Below the pieces are notes generated by a model. The model had not been told where the DNA came from. It was given only the letters and a program-made list of their open reading frames with translations, and searched no databases. Source: Natronoglycomyces albus (GTDB lineage Bacteria > Actinomycetota > Actinomycetes > Mycobacteriales > Micromonosporaceae). Taken from it: a stretch of DNA of 64,000 bases. Shown in pieces: positions 54,090 to 63,906 of this stretch; positions within the stretch are counted from its first letter, which is position 1, and every line of letters begins with the position of its first letter. The DNA lies in contig NZ_CP070496.1 of the NCBI RefSeq assembly GCF_016925535.1, positions 620,001 through 684,000 on the forward strand. The letters are read 5' to 3'. Position numbers and translations under genes: made by a program.

Positions 54090-55376
54090 CTAGTTCATCA
54101 GCAGGTTGGTCACGATTTCGGCGATGTCGGAGCGTTCCGACCGCGTCAGCGTGACGTGGGCGAACAACGGGTGGCCTTTGAGCGCTTCGATGACGCTGGC
54201 CACGCCGTCGTGCCGACCCACGCGCAGGTTGTCCCTTTGCGCGACATCGTGCGTGAGCACGACCTTCGAATTGCGGCCGATGCGCGAGAGCATCGTCAAC
54301 AACACGCCGCGCTCGAGCGACTGTGCCTCGTCGACGATCACGAACACATCGTGCAAGCTGCGGCCGCGAATGTGTGTCAGCGGCAGCACTTCCAGCATTT
54401 CCCGTTCGAGAACTTCGTCGATGACGTGCTTGTTTGTCACCGCCGAGAGCGTGTCGAAAACCGCCTCCGCCCAGGGCGACATCTTCTCGCCCTCAGTGCC
54501 CGGCAGGTACCCGAGGTTTTGCCCGCCGACGGCATACAGCGGTCGAAACACCAGGACCTTGCGGTGCTTTTGCGCTTCGAGCACTTGCTCGAGGCCAGCG
54601 CATAGGGCCAGTGCTGACTTTCCGGTCCCGGCCTTTCCTCCCAGGGACACGATCCCTACTTCGTCGTCCATCAACAAGTCGATGGCGATGCGCTGTTCAG
54701 CGGACCGCCCATGAATGCCGAAGACTTCACGGTCGCCGCGGACTAGACGCACTTGCTTGTCAGCAGTGACCCGCCCCAGCGCCGAAGAAGACGTGCCGCC
54801 CAGGCGTAGCCCCGTGTGGCAGGGCAGGTCTTCGTCCGCTGGTAGGTCGATGGTTTCGCCGCGGTGCAGGGCCGCCATTTCGACGTCAGTGACGCCTAGG
54901 TCGGCAATCCCTGGCCAGGTGGGGTCAATAGCCTGTCCATGTCGGTACTCCTCTGCGTTGATTCCGACCGAAGCCGCTTTCACCCGCAATGGCATGTCCT
55001 TCGTGACCAGCGCGACGTCCTCGCCGGTTTGGGCGAGGGCGCGGGCCACGTTGAGGATGCGGGTGTCTCCCGAGTGCGGGTCGAACCCGGCGGGGAGGGC
55101 TGAACAGTCGGTGTAGTTGAGCTCGACGCGCAGTGTCCCGCCTGATTCGTTGGCGGGTAGCGGTTTGTCGAGTTGACCGTGTTTGATCCGGAGTTCATCT
55201 AGGCGGCGCAGGCATTCGCGTGCGAACCAACCCAGTTCCGGGTGATGACGTTTCCCTTCCAGTTCGCTGATCACGACCAGGGGCAAGACGACAGTGTGTT
55301 CTTCGAACCGACTGAAGGCTCCTGGGTCGGAGAGCAGGACGGATGTGTCGAGGACGTATGTGCGCGATGTAGGCAC
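54090..55376 (-). CDS. PhoH family protein with N-terminal PIN domain (PhoH2 type)
   Basis: 428 residues. N-terminal PIN-type nuclease domain: [12 protein letters not shown] (first Asp), [11 protein letters not shown] (Glu), then [12 protein letters not shown] and [15 protein letters not shown] (later acidic residues). The PhoH ATPase domain follows, with Walker [14 protein letters not shown] near 245, [25 protein letters not shown] (Walker B) and [13 protein letters not shown] at the end. In mycobacteria this fusion is an RNase with RNA helicase activity. GTG 55376 with GGAGGCGACC upstream. It stands alone. Confidence 0.92.
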   Translation of the reverse strand: MPTSRTYVLDTSVLLSDPGAFSRFEEHTVVLPLVVISELEGKRHHPELGWFARECLRRLDELRIKHGQLDKPLPANESGGTLRVELNYTDCSALPAGFDPHSGDTRILNVARALAQTGEDVALVTKDMPLRVKAASVGINAEEYRHGQAIDPTWPGIADLGVTDVEMAALHRGETIDLPADEDLPCHTGLRLGGTSSSALGRVTADKQVRLVRGDREVFGIHGRSAEQRIAIDLLMDDEVGIVSLGGKAGTGKSALALCAGLEQVLEAQKHRKVLVFRPLYAVGGQNLGYLPGTEGEKMSPWAEAVFDTLSAVTNKHVIDEVLEREMLEVLPLTHIRGRSLHDVFVIVDEAQSLERGVLLTMLSRIGRNSKVVLTHDVAQRDNLRVGRHDGVASVIEALKGHPLFAHVTLTRSERSDIAEIVTNLLMN

Positions 55377-55667
55377 GGTCGCCTCCTGGGACTCTCGATG
55401 TAGGGGAATACCCCGTTGATGCCCTAACCATAACCAGGAACTGTGACATCACGCTAGGTAAAGTTCCGAAATAGCCCACAGATGACCTCTGTGGGAAAGA
55501 CGCCGGATATAACTGAGAGTGCTCGGATGATTATCCATAGTGGCACTTTGTTGCGAGATAGCCTCATGAGCTGGATTCGTGTTCGAAGGTCGTGCCCAGG
55601 CTCGATGGCGCGACGTTCACGCCCTGGGTGGCTGTTGCGATATGAATGCTCTCGGTAGGGTTTACGG

Positions 55668-56186
55668 ATGATTATTTGGATAAATGGAACGTTCGGGGTC
55701 GGGAAGACGACCACGACCCGGGTCGTCGCCAGCTTGGTGAAGAACGCCAAGATCTTCGACGCCGAGTATGTCGGCTACACGCTGCGGTCAGTGCTGGCCG
55801 ACATTGAGCCGGTCGAGAACTTCCAAGACTGGCGGCCGTGGCGTTCGCTGGTGGTCGAAACCGCGCGTCATATTGTCGACTTTGCTGGCGGGCCATTGAT
55901 CATTCCGCAGTCGGTGCTTGTCGAGCAGTACTGGGTCGAGTTGGCCGAAGGCTTCGAGAAGGCGGGCCTTCCGGTGTCGCACTTCTGCCTCCACGCCGAC
56001 CGCGACACCATCGTCAAACGTATCGAAGGCGACGAGGTCGAGGTTTCGGCCAAGCAATGGCGCCTGGATCACCTGGACCGCTACGAGGCGGCGCGACCGT
56101 GGTTGGGCGCGTCGGCGACCACCATCGACACCACCGAGATTTCGGCAGTCGAGGCCGCTGAAACGATTGCCGCGCAAGTAAAGTAG
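55668..56186 (+). CDS. TmrB-like P-loop ATPase
   Basis: 172 residues, a small P-loop protein. MIIWINGTFGVGKTTTTRVVA starts with the Walker A at residues 7-14 (NGTFGVGKTT core), and FDAEYVGYTLRSVL, then IIPQSVLVEQYW, and the LID-like CLHADRDTIVKRIEGDE match the tunicamycin-resistance protein TmrB and related nucleoside-kinase-like enzymes. TmrB binds tunicamycin with ATP; whether this one does is unknown. No partner genes on its strand nearby. Confidence 0.82.
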   Translation: MIIWINGTFGVGKTTTTRVVASLVKNAKIFDAEYVGYTLRSVLADIEPVENFQDWRPWRSLVVETARHIVDFAGGPLIIPQSVLVEQYWVELAEGFEKAGLPVSHFCLHADRDTIVKRIEGDEVEVSAKQWRLDHLDRYEAARPWLGASATTIDTTEISAVEAAETIAAQVK

Positions 56187-56308
56187 CCCACTGTCCTCGC
56201 CGCTGGCCCGAGGTTGATCGGCGGTGCGACCGGACCCGGGTTCGCAGAGTGCGCCAATCGTGGCGTGGGCGCTCCGTTTCCGTTGGGGCGCAGTAAAGGT
56301 GAACGAGA

Positions 56309-56397
56309 AAAGAAGTGCTTACGGCATTCTGGTCGGCCCGGTTGCTATTGGCAAACCTCGCCTCCTGCGGCCTTGAATCCGCACTTTTGCATAAGCC
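56309..56397 (+). repeat. Dispersed repeat copy D
   Basis: AAGTGCTTACGGCATTCTGG on the left and CTGCGGCCTTGAATCCGCAC then TTTTGCATAAGCC on the right align with copies A-C. The left end is degenerate, the right end intact, and a perfect hairpin follows 2 nt later as in copy A. Confidence 0.65.
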
Positions 56398-56398
56398 T

Positions 56399-56434
56399 CA
56401 CTGAACGACGCACATTAATGTGCGTCGTTCAGTG
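56399..56434. terminator. Perfect hairpin adjoining repeat copy D
   Basis: CACTGAACGACGCACAT and ATGTGCGTCGTTCAGTG form a 17-bp perfect stem around TA, followed by TTT. Confidence 0.75.
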
Positions 56435-56498
56435 TTTCCAGGATTGGTCAGAGGTGTGAATATGCAGCCGTGTCTTGCTTTATAGCCCCATTAACGAC

Positions 56499-56535
56499 GG
56501 GTGGGACCGAGCCGTCGCTCAGTCCCACCCTTTTC
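56499..56535 (+). terminator. Rho-independent terminator
   Basis: GGGTGGGAC (56499-56507) pairs with GTCCCACCC (56522-56530), followed by TTTTCTG. It points in the plus direction, but the only upstream plus gene is 310 nt away. Confidence 0.75.
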
Positions 56536-56662
56536 TGTTGATTCTGATAATGAGTGATCGAGTCGCATTCTTCCTCTGCTACTCAATCCTTTATGGAGGA
56601 ATTCGGTCGCGGCCGAATTATGGTCGAACAAACCGGCGAGCCCGCAATAAGGGCCAGACCTG

Positions 56663-57364
56663 TTAGTACCAGCCGTTGGCCTCGGAGTGTGCCCATGCGG
56701 CGCACGGGGCCCCGTAACGGTCGCTGATGTAGCCCAGGCCCCAGTGAATTTGGGTAGCCGGGTTGGTTTGCCAGTCGCCACCCGAAGAGGCCATCTTGTC
56801 GCCTGGCAGCGATTGTGGAATGCCATATGCCCCGCTAGAGGGGTTCTGGGCCGTTTCGTTCCAGTTGGATTCGCGTTCCCACAGGTTGTCCAGGCAGCTA
56901 AATTGGTCGCCGCCGAAGCCGAAGTCACCCAGCATGTTGCAGGCGATCAGCCGGTTTCCGCTGTAGGAGTCGCAGCCGTCAGCTGCGGTGGGAGGAGCCG
57001 GTGAGGACTGTTCCTCCTCGGGTTCCGACTCGGGCTCCGGTTCGGGTTCGGGTTCGGGCTCCGGCTCCGGTTCGGGTTCCGGGATTTCCGGGCGCTCGTC
57101 CTCATCGAGTGCGTCGGGCCGCCACAGTTCTCCATCACCATTGTCGTTCAAAGCGGCCAATAGTGCCGAGTCGAAAGGCTCGGCGTTGGCAATGTGGGTG
57201 ATGTCGGCCGGAGGTAGTGTTTCCTCGGTTTCGGATGAGCCGGTATTTGCGTATGCGACTCCGGCGGCGCTGACTCCCAATACGGCGATACTTAGACCGG
57301 CCACAATGGGACGTCGGAATTGTCGCAACATCTTGCGACTGTTGGTAATGATGTGATTACTCAC
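56663..57364 (-). CDS. Secreted transglycosylase-like protein, paralogue of 45230-45907
   Basis: 233 residues. Signal peptide or anchor (RRPIVAGLSIAVLGVSAAGVAYA), then an acidic Pro-Glu repeat linker (PEPEPEP...) of about 25 residues that could span the wall, and the transglycosylase domain: CLDNLWERESNWN, SGAYGIPQSLPG, GLGYISDRYGAPCAAWAH. The C-terminal domains of the two paralogues are close to identical in motif, including the CAAWAHS end. Glu of ERESNW is the probable catalytic acid. GTG 57364 with GGAGG upstream. Confidence 0.87.
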   Translation of the reverse strand: MSNHIITNSRKMLRQFRRPIVAGLSIAVLGVSAAGVAYANTGSSETEETLPPADITHIANAEPFDSALLAALNDNGDGELWRPDALDEDERPEIPEPEPEPEPEPEPEPEPESEPEEEQSSPAPPTAADGCDSYSGNRLIACNMLGDFGFGGDQFSCLDNLWERESNWNETAQNPSSGAYGIPQSLPGDKMASSGGDWQTNPATQIHWGLGYISDRYGAPCAAWAHSEANGWY

Positions 57365-57563
57365 TCGGGATTGACCTCCTCAGTCAACAGACCCGCCTAG
57401 GCTGCCAGTGAGAAAGTGTTATCGACAAGTGATAGTGAGATATAACCCAGGAGAGTAACCAAAGGTCTAGGCGCTATAACCGGAACGGCTTTTGTTATCA
57501 ACCGTTTGCTGTGGCGCGATATTTCTTCTGAGGTAGGGAAGAAGACTTTGCCCGAATTGGTGG

Positions 57564-58343
57564 CTACTTGCCGTATCGGCGGTTGCGATTGGAGAATGAC
57601 CGCAATGCCCGAAGGAAGTCCACCCGCCGGAAATCGGGCCAGTTGGTGTCGCAGAAATAGAACTCAGAGTAAGCAGACTGCCACAGAAGGAAACCGGAGA
57701 GTCGCTGCTCGCCACTGGTTCTGATCACCAGGTCGGCATCTGGCTGTCCGGTTGTGTACAAGTGCTTTCCGATCGTGTCGGAATCCAGCAGCTCGCATGC
57801 CTCGTCCAGGCTCTTGCCCTGGGCGGCGTACTCGGTCAGGGCCGACTTCACCGCGTCGGTGATTTCCTGATGCCCGCCGTAGCCGACCGCCAAGTTCACC
57901 GACGCGCCCCCGGTGCGGCCCTCAGTGCGTTCCTGCGCGGCCTTCAAAGATGCGGCCAGGTCTTCGGGTAGCAGATCCAAAGCGCCGACAGTCTTGATGC
58001 GCCAGGGCAGTCCCGCACTGGAGAGATCCGCGGCGAGGTCGGCGATGATTTTCAGCAGCGGATTGAGCTCTTCGGCAGGGCGGGAGAAATTTTCTGTGGA
58101 AAGCATGTAGACGGTCACGTGGCTAACGCCGAACTCGTCGCACCAGGTCAGGAAGCGCTCTAGGTGTTTGGCTCCGGCGCGGTGTCCATCGTTGGGATCG
58201 GTGTAACCCATGCTGCGGGCCCAGCGGCGGTTGCCGTCGATCATGATGCCGACGTGGCGAGGCACTGGCTTGCCTTCGATCTGCTTGGCGAGCTTGCGCT
58301 CATAGACCCGGTAGATCATGTTTTGTACACCCATAACCGACAA
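57564..58343 (-). CDS. Cis-prenyltransferase (undecaprenyl/decaprenyl or short-chain Z-isoprenyl diphosphate synthase)
   Basis: 259 residues, the UppS fold. HVGIMIDGNRRWAR (about 30-43, the catalytic Asp), GHRAGAKHLERFLTWCDEFG, VTVYMLSTENFSRPAEE and LVIRTSGEQRLSGFLLWQSAYSEFYF are all diagnostic motifs. Makes the lipid carrier for peptidoglycan or an intermediate of it; product length cannot be read. The start is TTG 58343 with AAGGGG 7 nt before, or ATG 58334. It is on the same strand as pckG but separated from it by a hairpin. Confidence 0.92.
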   Translation of the reverse strand: MSVMGVQNMIYRVYERKLAKQIEGKPVPRHVGIMIDGNRRWARSMGYTDPNDGHRAGAKHLERFLTWCDEFGVSHVTVYMLSTENFSRPAEELNPLLKIIADLAADLSSAGLPWRIKTVGALDLLPEDLAASLKAAQERTEGRTGGASVNLAVGYGGHQEITDAVKSALTEYAAQGKSLDEACELLDSDTIGKHLYTTGQPDADLVIRTSGEQRLSGFLLWQSAYSEFYFCDTNWPDFRRVDFLRALRSFSNRNRRYGK

Positions 58344-58383
58344 GTGTATGCCCCTTAGAGCTGCCCTAGCCGCCAGCCTGGAG

Positions 58384-58431
58384 GCGCATCTGAGGGGACG
58401 GAACCCGTAGGCTTCGTCCCCTCAGATGCGC
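58384..58431. terminator. Strong hairpin after pckG
   Basis: GCGCATCTGAGGGGACG (58384-58400) pairs with CGTCCCCTCAGATGCGC (58415-58431). It lies 14 nt past the pckG stop on the minus strand. Confidence 0.8.
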
Positions 58432-58444
58432 AGATTGGTCGAAA

Positions 58445-60271
58445 CTAGTCGTTCATACCCAAGCGCTGCTTAAGCGCGTCAAGCTCCGCCCACAGCATCG
58501 CGGGGAGCTTGTCGCCGAACTTGGCGAACCACTCCTCCACAAGCGGAATCTCCTCTTTCCACTCCTCGACGTCGACTCGCACCGACGCGGCGAGGTCCTC
58601 GGGGTCCGTGTCGAGCCCGGAGATGTCAATGGCTCCCGGGGTGGGCACGAATCCGATGGGGGACTCCACGGCCTCTCCACGGCCCTCCAGCCGTTCCACG
58701 ACCCACTTGAGAACCCGGGCGTTCTCGCCAAAGCCCGGCCACAGGAAGCGGCCGTCTTCGCCTCGGCGGAACCAGTTGACGTAGAAGACGCTCGGGAGCT
58801 TCTGGGCGTCATCGGCGGCCTTGCCCACTGAGATCCAGTGGTTGAAGTAGTCGCCGGCGTTGTAGCCGATGAACGGCAGCATCGCCATGGGGTCACGTCG
58901 CACCACCCCGACCTTGCCGGTGGCCGCGGCGGTCGTCTCCGAGGACAAGGTCGCGCCCATGTACACACCGTGGACCCAGTCGCGAGCCTGTGTGACCAGC
59001 GGAATCGTCGATGCGCGCCGCCCGCCAAAGAGGATCGCGTCGATCGGTACGCCGCGCGGGTCGTCGTACTGCTCGGCCAATACCGGACACTGCTTGATCG
59101 GGGTGCAGAAGCGGCTGTTCGGGTGCGAGGAGGGCCCCTTTGAATTGGGCGTCCAGTCATTGCCGTGCCAGTCAATGAGGTGGTCAGGGGCTTCACCCAT
59201 GCCCTCCCACCAAATGTCACCGTCGTCGGTCAGCGCCACGTTGGTGTACAGCGAGTGGCCCTTTTCGAGCGTGCGCATCGCGTTGGGGTTGGTCTTGTAG
59301 TCGGTGCCGGGGGCGACGCCGAACAGGCCGTACTCGGGGTTCATGGCCCACAGGCGGCCGTCCTCCCCGTAGCGCAGCCAGGCGATGTCGTCGCCCAGAG
59401 TCTCTACCTTCCAGCCGGGAATGGTCGGCTCCAGCATCGCCAAGTTGGTCTTGCCGCAAGCGGAGGGGAAAGCCCCGGTGATGTGGTAGACCTTGCCCTC
59501 TGGGCTGGTCAGACGCAGGATCAGCATGTGTTCGGCCAGCCAGCCGTTGTCGCGACCCATCGCCGAGCCGATGCGCAACGAGTAGCACTTCTTGCCCAGC
59601 AGCGAGTTTCCGCCATAGCCGGAGCCAAACGACCAGATTTCCCGGTCCTCGGGGAAATGGGTGATGTACTTGGTCTCGTTCGAGGGCCAGGGAACGTCGG
59701 TCTGGCCGGGCTCCAAGGGAGCGCCCACCGAGTGCAGGGCGGGCACGAACTGGGCGTCGTCGCCCATCGCCTCGAGCACCTTGCTACCCATGCGGGTCAT
59801 GATGTGCATCGAGGCCACGACATAGGCCGAATCGGTGATTTCGACGCCGAACATCGGGTTCTCGGCTTCGATGGGGCCCATGCAGAAGGGAATGATGTAC
59901 ATGGTGCGGCCCTTCATGCAGCCGCGGTACAGGTCGGTCATGATCCCGCGCATCTGCTCGGGATCCATCCAGTTGTTGGTGGGGCCGGCGTCAGCCTTGT
60001 CGTGCGAACAAATGAAGGTGCGCTCTTCGACGCGGGCCACGTCGGTGGGGTCGGTGCGGGCCAGGAAGGAGTCGGGCCGCTTCTCCTCGTTGAGCTTGGT
60101 CAAGGTGCCGAAGGCGACCAGTTCGCTGGTGAGACGGTCCCATTCCTCATCGGACCCGTCGCACCACACGACGCGGTCGGGGGTGGTCAGCTCGGCTACT
60201 TCCTTTACCCAATCCAGTAGGCGCGGGTGTTGAGTCGGTGGCTGGTTGAGGCCAGTTTTTACGGCGTCCAC
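58445..60271 (-). CDS. pckG: Phosphoenolpyruvate carboxykinase (GTP)
   Basis: GTP-dependent PEPCK, linking oxaloacetate to PEP. 608 residues, normal length. [15 protein letters not shown] is the phosphate-binding kinase-1a motif with the signature Cys, [13 protein letters not shown] follows as kinase-2, and [20 protein letters not shown] and [20 protein letters not shown] are the substrate motifs; [19 protein letters not shown] the guanine-site region. The ATG has AGGGAGA upstream. The gene has a long upstream region of over 1 kb without genes. Confidence 0.96.
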   Translation of the reverse strand: MDAVKTGLNQPPTQHPRLLDWVKEVAELTTPDRVVWCDGSDEEWDRLTSELVAFGTLTKLNEEKRPDSFLARTDPTDVARVEERTFICSHDKADAGPTNNWMDPEQMRGIMTDLYRGCMKGRTMYIIPFCMGPIEAENPMFGVEITDSAYVVASMHIMTRMGSKVLEAMGDDAQFVPALHSVGAPLEPGQTDVPWPSNETKYITHFPEDREIWSFGSGYGGNSLLGKKCYSLRIGSAMGRDNGWLAEHMLILRLTSPEGKVYHITGAFPSACGKTNLAMLEPTIPGWKVETLGDDIAWLRYGEDGRLWAMNPEYGLFGVAPGTDYKTNPNAMRTLEKGHSLYTNVALTDDGDIWWEGMGEAPDHLIDWHGNDWTPNSKGPSSHPNSRFCTPIKQCPVLAEQYDDPRGVPIDAILFGGRRASTIPLVTQARDWVHGVYMGATLSSETTAAATGKVGVVRRDPMAMLPFIGYNAGDYFNHWISVGKAADDAQKLPSVFYVNWFRRGEDGRFLWPGFGENARVLKWVVERLEGRGEAVESPIGFVPTPGAIDISGLDTDPEDLAASVRVDVEEWKEEIPLVEEWFAKFGDKLPAMLWAELDALKQRLGMND

Positions 60272-61210
60272 TAGTTCTCCCTAAAGCAGCAGCGTTGTCG
60301 GTCAGGCCGATGCGCGGTAGGCAGGTTGCGCGGCCTGCGCTCGGCAGGCCGAAGAGCCTGTGTGTTGTCGGTAGGCCCAAGAGCCGTAACAGGTCTGTCT
60401 TCCGCTTGCGGTGGGGTGCTGTGGAGCCTGGTCGTGTAGTCGGGGCGTGCCCATACCCGCTGGGTAGGAACAGCGCCTCGGCCTTGCCAGTCACTGACAG
60501 CACTCCGTTCTCGCTACGGAAACAAATCTGATAGGAGCTCAAGGGGCCCTGGGGTCGGTCAGGAGCGCACCCACAACCGGGCCATCGCAGCGCCCACATC
60601 TGTGGAACGCTGGCACCGGCCGGGCTGGAGTGCCTGTACAAACCCCATAGGTGTTGTCGGTAGGTTGTGGCTTACCCAAAAGGCGCTCCATGGAGAACCT
60701 GTCGGCGTACGTGCCGACCTCTTGCGGCCGTGGCCATGCTTGGTCAACAGCGCTCATTTGTCTAAGCCGTGGTGTGAACCGAGCCCGTCGCCTTCCTGTC
60801 AAGCACAAGACAGGGGTCCCATCCTCGCCGTGGTCGGAGTTATCGCCGTCGTTTCGTGGTGAAACTGCGCGATGAGCTCCTCGCCACGGGCGTGGATACT
60901 GGCACGATGGCTCCCGGTTCGCTTGGACCCGACACTACGCGGTAACGCGGGCCCCTCCAGGCAGCTCGGCTCTGGCAAAACCCCATATTCCGGGAAAATC
61001 AGACGTAGCTTTGATCCTGCCGCTTGAACGTGCGCGAAAGGCGGCTAAATGATTGCGTTTTCTGCGCAGGTCTGCACGATTAAGCATCACATTATGATTT
61101 ATGCCCTATGACGTGGGAAACTATCGGTTGCGAAAGTCCGTGGCGGGCCCCACATATTGCTCGCCGTCGCTGCGGACAATCGCCGCGACCGGGCGCCGTC
61201 AAGATGCCTC
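60272..61210. other. Long intergenic region upstream of pckG
   Basis: About 940 nt with no credible gene; frames at 60539-60808 and 60602-60862 are chance. It has three copies of TTGTCGGT(A)GG near 60295, 60368 and 60655, and inverted repeats such as GGCCTGC/GGCAGGCC at 60332-60350. It should contain the pckG promoter on the minus strand; no clear match. Confidence 0.4.
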
Positions 61211-61239
61211 TTGACACAGTGGACTGAATGGAACAGGAT
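61211..61239 (+). promoter_or_regulatory. Possible promoter of the small secreted protein gene
   Basis: TTGACA at 61211-61216 is a consensus -35. CAGGAT 17 nt on is a weak -10. Confidence 0.45.
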
Positions 61240-61274
61240 AACAGCGTTCCCTCCCTTTCTCGAAAGGACTACAT

Positions 61275-61568
61275 ATGAAACGCGCCCTAGCAGGCAGCGC
61301 CGTCGCGCTGTTCGCCGCCGCATCCGTCGCCGCTTTCGCCACCCCCGCCCACGCCGCAACCCCCGCCCAAGTCAACTGCAACTTTGCCGAAGTCTTCACC
61401 ACCTTCGACGATGGCCAAGGTCAAGGCTCCCTCGGCTTCACCACCCGCAACACTCAACTGACGGTCCACGAAGGCAACGGCGATGCCTGGTACCTGACCG
61501 TAGAAGAGGGTTGGCTAGCCGGTAAAGACGGCTGGATCGAATCCGATTGCGTCGTCTTCCAGGCCTAA
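61275..61568 (+). CDS. Small secreted protein with SH3-like domain
   Basis: 97 residues. Signal peptide KRALAGSAVALFAAASVAAF with a typical AHA-A cleavage site near residue 28, leaving about 70 residues with two Cys (VNCNF, SDCVV) that may pair. The repeat of Trp-Tyr-Leu and GWLAGKDGWIESDCV are the features of bacterial SH3-like domains, which bind wall peptides. Function unknown. AAAGGA precedes the ATG; own promoter and terminator, so a single-gene unit. Confidence 0.8.
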   Translation: MKRALAGSAVALFAAASVAAFATPAHAATPAQVNCNFAEVFTTFDDGQGQGSLGFTTRNTQLTVHEGNGDAWYLTVEEGWLAGKDGWIESDCVVFQA

Positions 61569-61610
61569 CAGTGCCCTCTAGCCCCAAAACGATCCCCTAG
61601 AGAACATCGC

Positions 61611-61653
61611 GTTCCGGTTGCCGTGGGCCTACCTGGCCCACGGCAACCGGAAC
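61611..61653 (+). terminator. Terminator of the SH3-like gene
   Basis: GTTCCGGTTGCCGTGGGCC pairs with GGCCCACGGCAACCGGAAC around TACCT, followed by TTTC. Very stable 19-bp stem. Confidence 0.9.
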
Positions 61654-61881
61654 TTTCACGCCAGCGCGACGTATGGCTATGGGCTCGGGTGGTGAAACCC
61701 CAAACTCGCCTCACATGGGTGGGTGGGGCGCAAACGCCTTTGGTTAGTACGCGGCTAGATCTACGGCAAGCCAGATGTGGGGGCGGGGGAGTTTAAGCAT
61801 GTGGTGAGTCGGCCTCATTGTCGAATGCGCGGCGCGAGTTCGCTGGTATGTGTGCGGTAGCGACTTCCTGGCACATCTTGT
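61654..61881. other. Short gap, nothing recognised
   Basis: About 230 nt between the terminator and the stop of the next minus-strand gene. A plus frame at 61818-62096 is the shadow of that gene. Confidence 0.4.
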
Positions 61882-62436
61882 TCAGGAGTTGGGTCCGCGC
61901 TTGCGCAGATCATCCACACTGGACATCGCGTGCCGTAGTTCCGCCAGCCACTCTTCGGCGTGCTGTTCCACCAGCCGCACGCACCACGCCAGCGCGTCCT
62001 CGCGGGACCGCGCTACCCCCGAGTCCACCAGAGTGTCCAGAACTTGACGTTCCTGCTGCCGCAGTCGCGCTGTCACGGGGACGGCCTGGTGGGTAAAGAT
62101 CAAGGTAGTGTCGCCGCAGCGGGCCCCCCAGGAAGCCAGCCGCCGGTAGCGGTACTGCAATTGCCCCGAGATTTGAATCCGGATATCCCGCGTGCCTTCG
62201 CGGAAGCTGGAAATGCGGCCCTCTTCGGTTGCCGCCCGGTCGTTCTCCGTGGAGTCCGGAGGGTGGTCCGGTGCCGGTAGCGGACAGATGACGATCAGCT
62301 CATCGGTGTCGGAACTGATTTCTGGAGGCCCCGTTAGCCAGCCCTCGGGCATCGCCCCGAAAACCCAAGCGGCGGCGTCGGAGGTGGAAGGAAGCGGCCC
62401 CAGCTGCCAATTCGCCGTGGCATCTCCATTGTTCAT
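61882..62436 (-). CDS. Hypothetical protein with ribbon-helix-helix-like C-terminus
   Basis: 184 residues, not recognised as a named family. The first about 110 residues are a beta-rich domain with Trp at both ends (WQLGPLPSTSDAAAWVFG, WGARCGDTTLIFTHQ). The C-terminal part, TARLRQQERQVLDTLV, DSGVARSREDALAWCVRLVEQ, HAEEWLAELRHA, matches the short helix pairs of ribbon-helix-helix proteins; it may bind DNA or dimerise. ATG 62436 with AAGGGAGA upstream; the frame continues to 62550 without ribosome site. Confidence 0.7.
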   Translation of the reverse strand: MNNGDATANWQLGPLPSTSDAAAWVFGAMPEGWLTGPPEISSDTDELIVICPLPAPDHPPDSTENDRAATEEGRISSFREGTRDIRIQISGQLQYRYRRLASWGARCGDTTLIFTHQAVPVTARLRQQERQVLDTLVDSGVARSREDALAWCVRLVEQHAEEWLAELRHAMSSVDDLRKRGPNS

Positions 62437-62570
62437 GGGGTCTCCCTTCTTCGTTAGGTCTTCACATATACCCGATGGCACAGCGATTGCGCCAACCGCG
62501 CGTCGAAAGTGTGCGGTGTGACCGCCCTGCGCCCCAACAGGGTTGGGCACATTGTCTACACCAGGTGTGT

Positions 62571-63566
62571 CTACTGGTCGTCCTCATGGGCGTCGATGCG
62601 CTCGCTAGCCGCGCTGATGAGAGCCGCCCACTGTCGCATTGTTGACTCGTTGGCGACCAGATAAGTGTCCACGGACTCCCACAGCGCTGTTTCGTGGATT
62701 TCGCGCAAGCGCGTCTCGTCGGCACATTCGGCGTGATGGGTGGCCAACTCGATTTCGTCGGCCTTGCGAGCGGCGAAGTCCGCGTCGGTCAACTCTTCGG
62801 TGTGATACCAAATGTCGGAGGCGGTGTTACGCGCGTCGATGGGCGCCTCTAGATCCCAACCGCGTTCCGACATGCATTCGCTCCATTCGTCCACGGCGCT
62901 GAGGTATCCCTCATCGGCGTGAACCTCCTCGAACACGATCCCGAATAGCCGATCGCGAACGATGAACTTCGCTTCGATGAAATCCTCTAGATCTGAGCCG
63001 AAAACGATCTGGTCGCCTTCGGCCTGGCAACCGACGGTCGGATACTGCAAGCGGGTGCCGTCGGGCATCTGGACCACTTCGTGGTCGGGCAGCCGATCGG
63101 AGGAGACATCGGCGTCATTCGGATCGTAGCCGCGTAGCGCGATCCAGTAGGCGGACCGTTCTTCGGCGGGAAGCTGGGTGAAGTCGTTCGGCCCACTCGG
63201 CTCCACATCGTTGGGGGAGGCTCCGTAGCCATTCTCGCGCGCCTGGTCGGTCTCCGGGGCGGTGATGGTGGCGCTGGAGAGGACTGTTTCCCATGGTTCT
63301 TGCCGGTCGGATCGATTGATGAGGAGATCCTCGGCGTGGACGGTAAAACCGTCGGCTTCCAAACATGCCCGGTAAATCCGTTCGAGGCCCGCCAGCACGT
63401 GCTGGAACTGATCATCCACCTCGTGCCATTGGGAGATGGCCGCCGTCATCGCCTGCTCCTGGTCACCGTTGCCCTTCTCCGGTTCGGAGGCCGTACAGGC
63501 GGAGGCAACCACGACGGTGGCCGCGGTGGAGGCCAAGATGAGGGTGAAACGGCGAGATGGGCGCAC
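62571..63566 (-). CDS. Hypothetical lipoprotein
   Basis: 331 residues. Signal peptide RPSRRFTLILASTAATVVV ending in lipobox VVVASAC. The mature protein is acidic and helical, with several Cys-containing segments (IYRACLEADGF, VGCQAEGD, WSECMSERGWD, HHAECADE), suggesting disulphides. No family recognised. GTG 63566 with AAAGAG upstream is better than the ORF start at 63647. No clear partner: the gene downstream starts 135 nt later. Confidence 0.75.
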   Translation of the reverse strand: MRPSRRFTLILASTAATVVVASACTASEPEKGNGDQEQAMTAAISQWHEVDDQFQHVLAGLERIYRACLEADGFTVHAEDLLINRSDRQEPWETVLSSATITAPETDQARENGYGASPNDVEPSGPNDFTQLPAEERSAYWIALRGYDPNDADVSSDRLPDHEVVQMPDGTRLQYPTVGCQAEGDQIVFGSDLEDFIEAKFIVRDRLFGIVFEEVHADEGYLSAVDEWSECMSERGWDLEAPIDARNTASDIWYHTEELTDADFAARKADEIELATHHAECADETRLREIHETALWESVDTYLVANESTMRQWAALISAASERIDAHEDDQ

Positions 63567-63906
63567 GCAAGACTCTTTCGCGTAACTCGATAGGTGCGGG
63601 CACGGTAACACGTGCCATTGACATAGTCGCGTCAGGCTGTAGCCCATGTGGAGGTGGCGAAATCACCTTCGTCGCCGCATTGCCTCCACCGCCTCGCCCC
63701 GTGAACGCCGAAAACGCCCGATGAGCACTCCGAACACTCATCACCCCAGCTTAGATCGTGTGCGGTAACCGTGTGGGCACTCAAGACTTAACGGTGCGGG
63801 GCGCGCCTAGATCTCATTCACGCGGCAATCGAGCCCGGGGCGAGCTCGCGCCCGGCCGGGCCACAGGGTGGCGCAACCATCTGCACGCGCATGGGCGGCA
63901 AGCAAC
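63567..63906. other. Intergenic region near right edge
   Basis: About 340 nt, no gene seen. GC-rich inverted sequence CCCGGGGCGAGCTCG around 63835-63850. It should hold the promoter of the lipoprotein gene. Confidence 0.4.

Larger units (their letters stand above)
56187..56662. other. Intergenic region with repeat copy D and two hairpins
   Basis: No gene. It holds repeat copy D (56309-56397), a long perfect hairpin (56399-56434) and a plus-strand terminator (56499-56535). The frame at 56475-56666 has no ribosome site. Confidence 0.5.
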
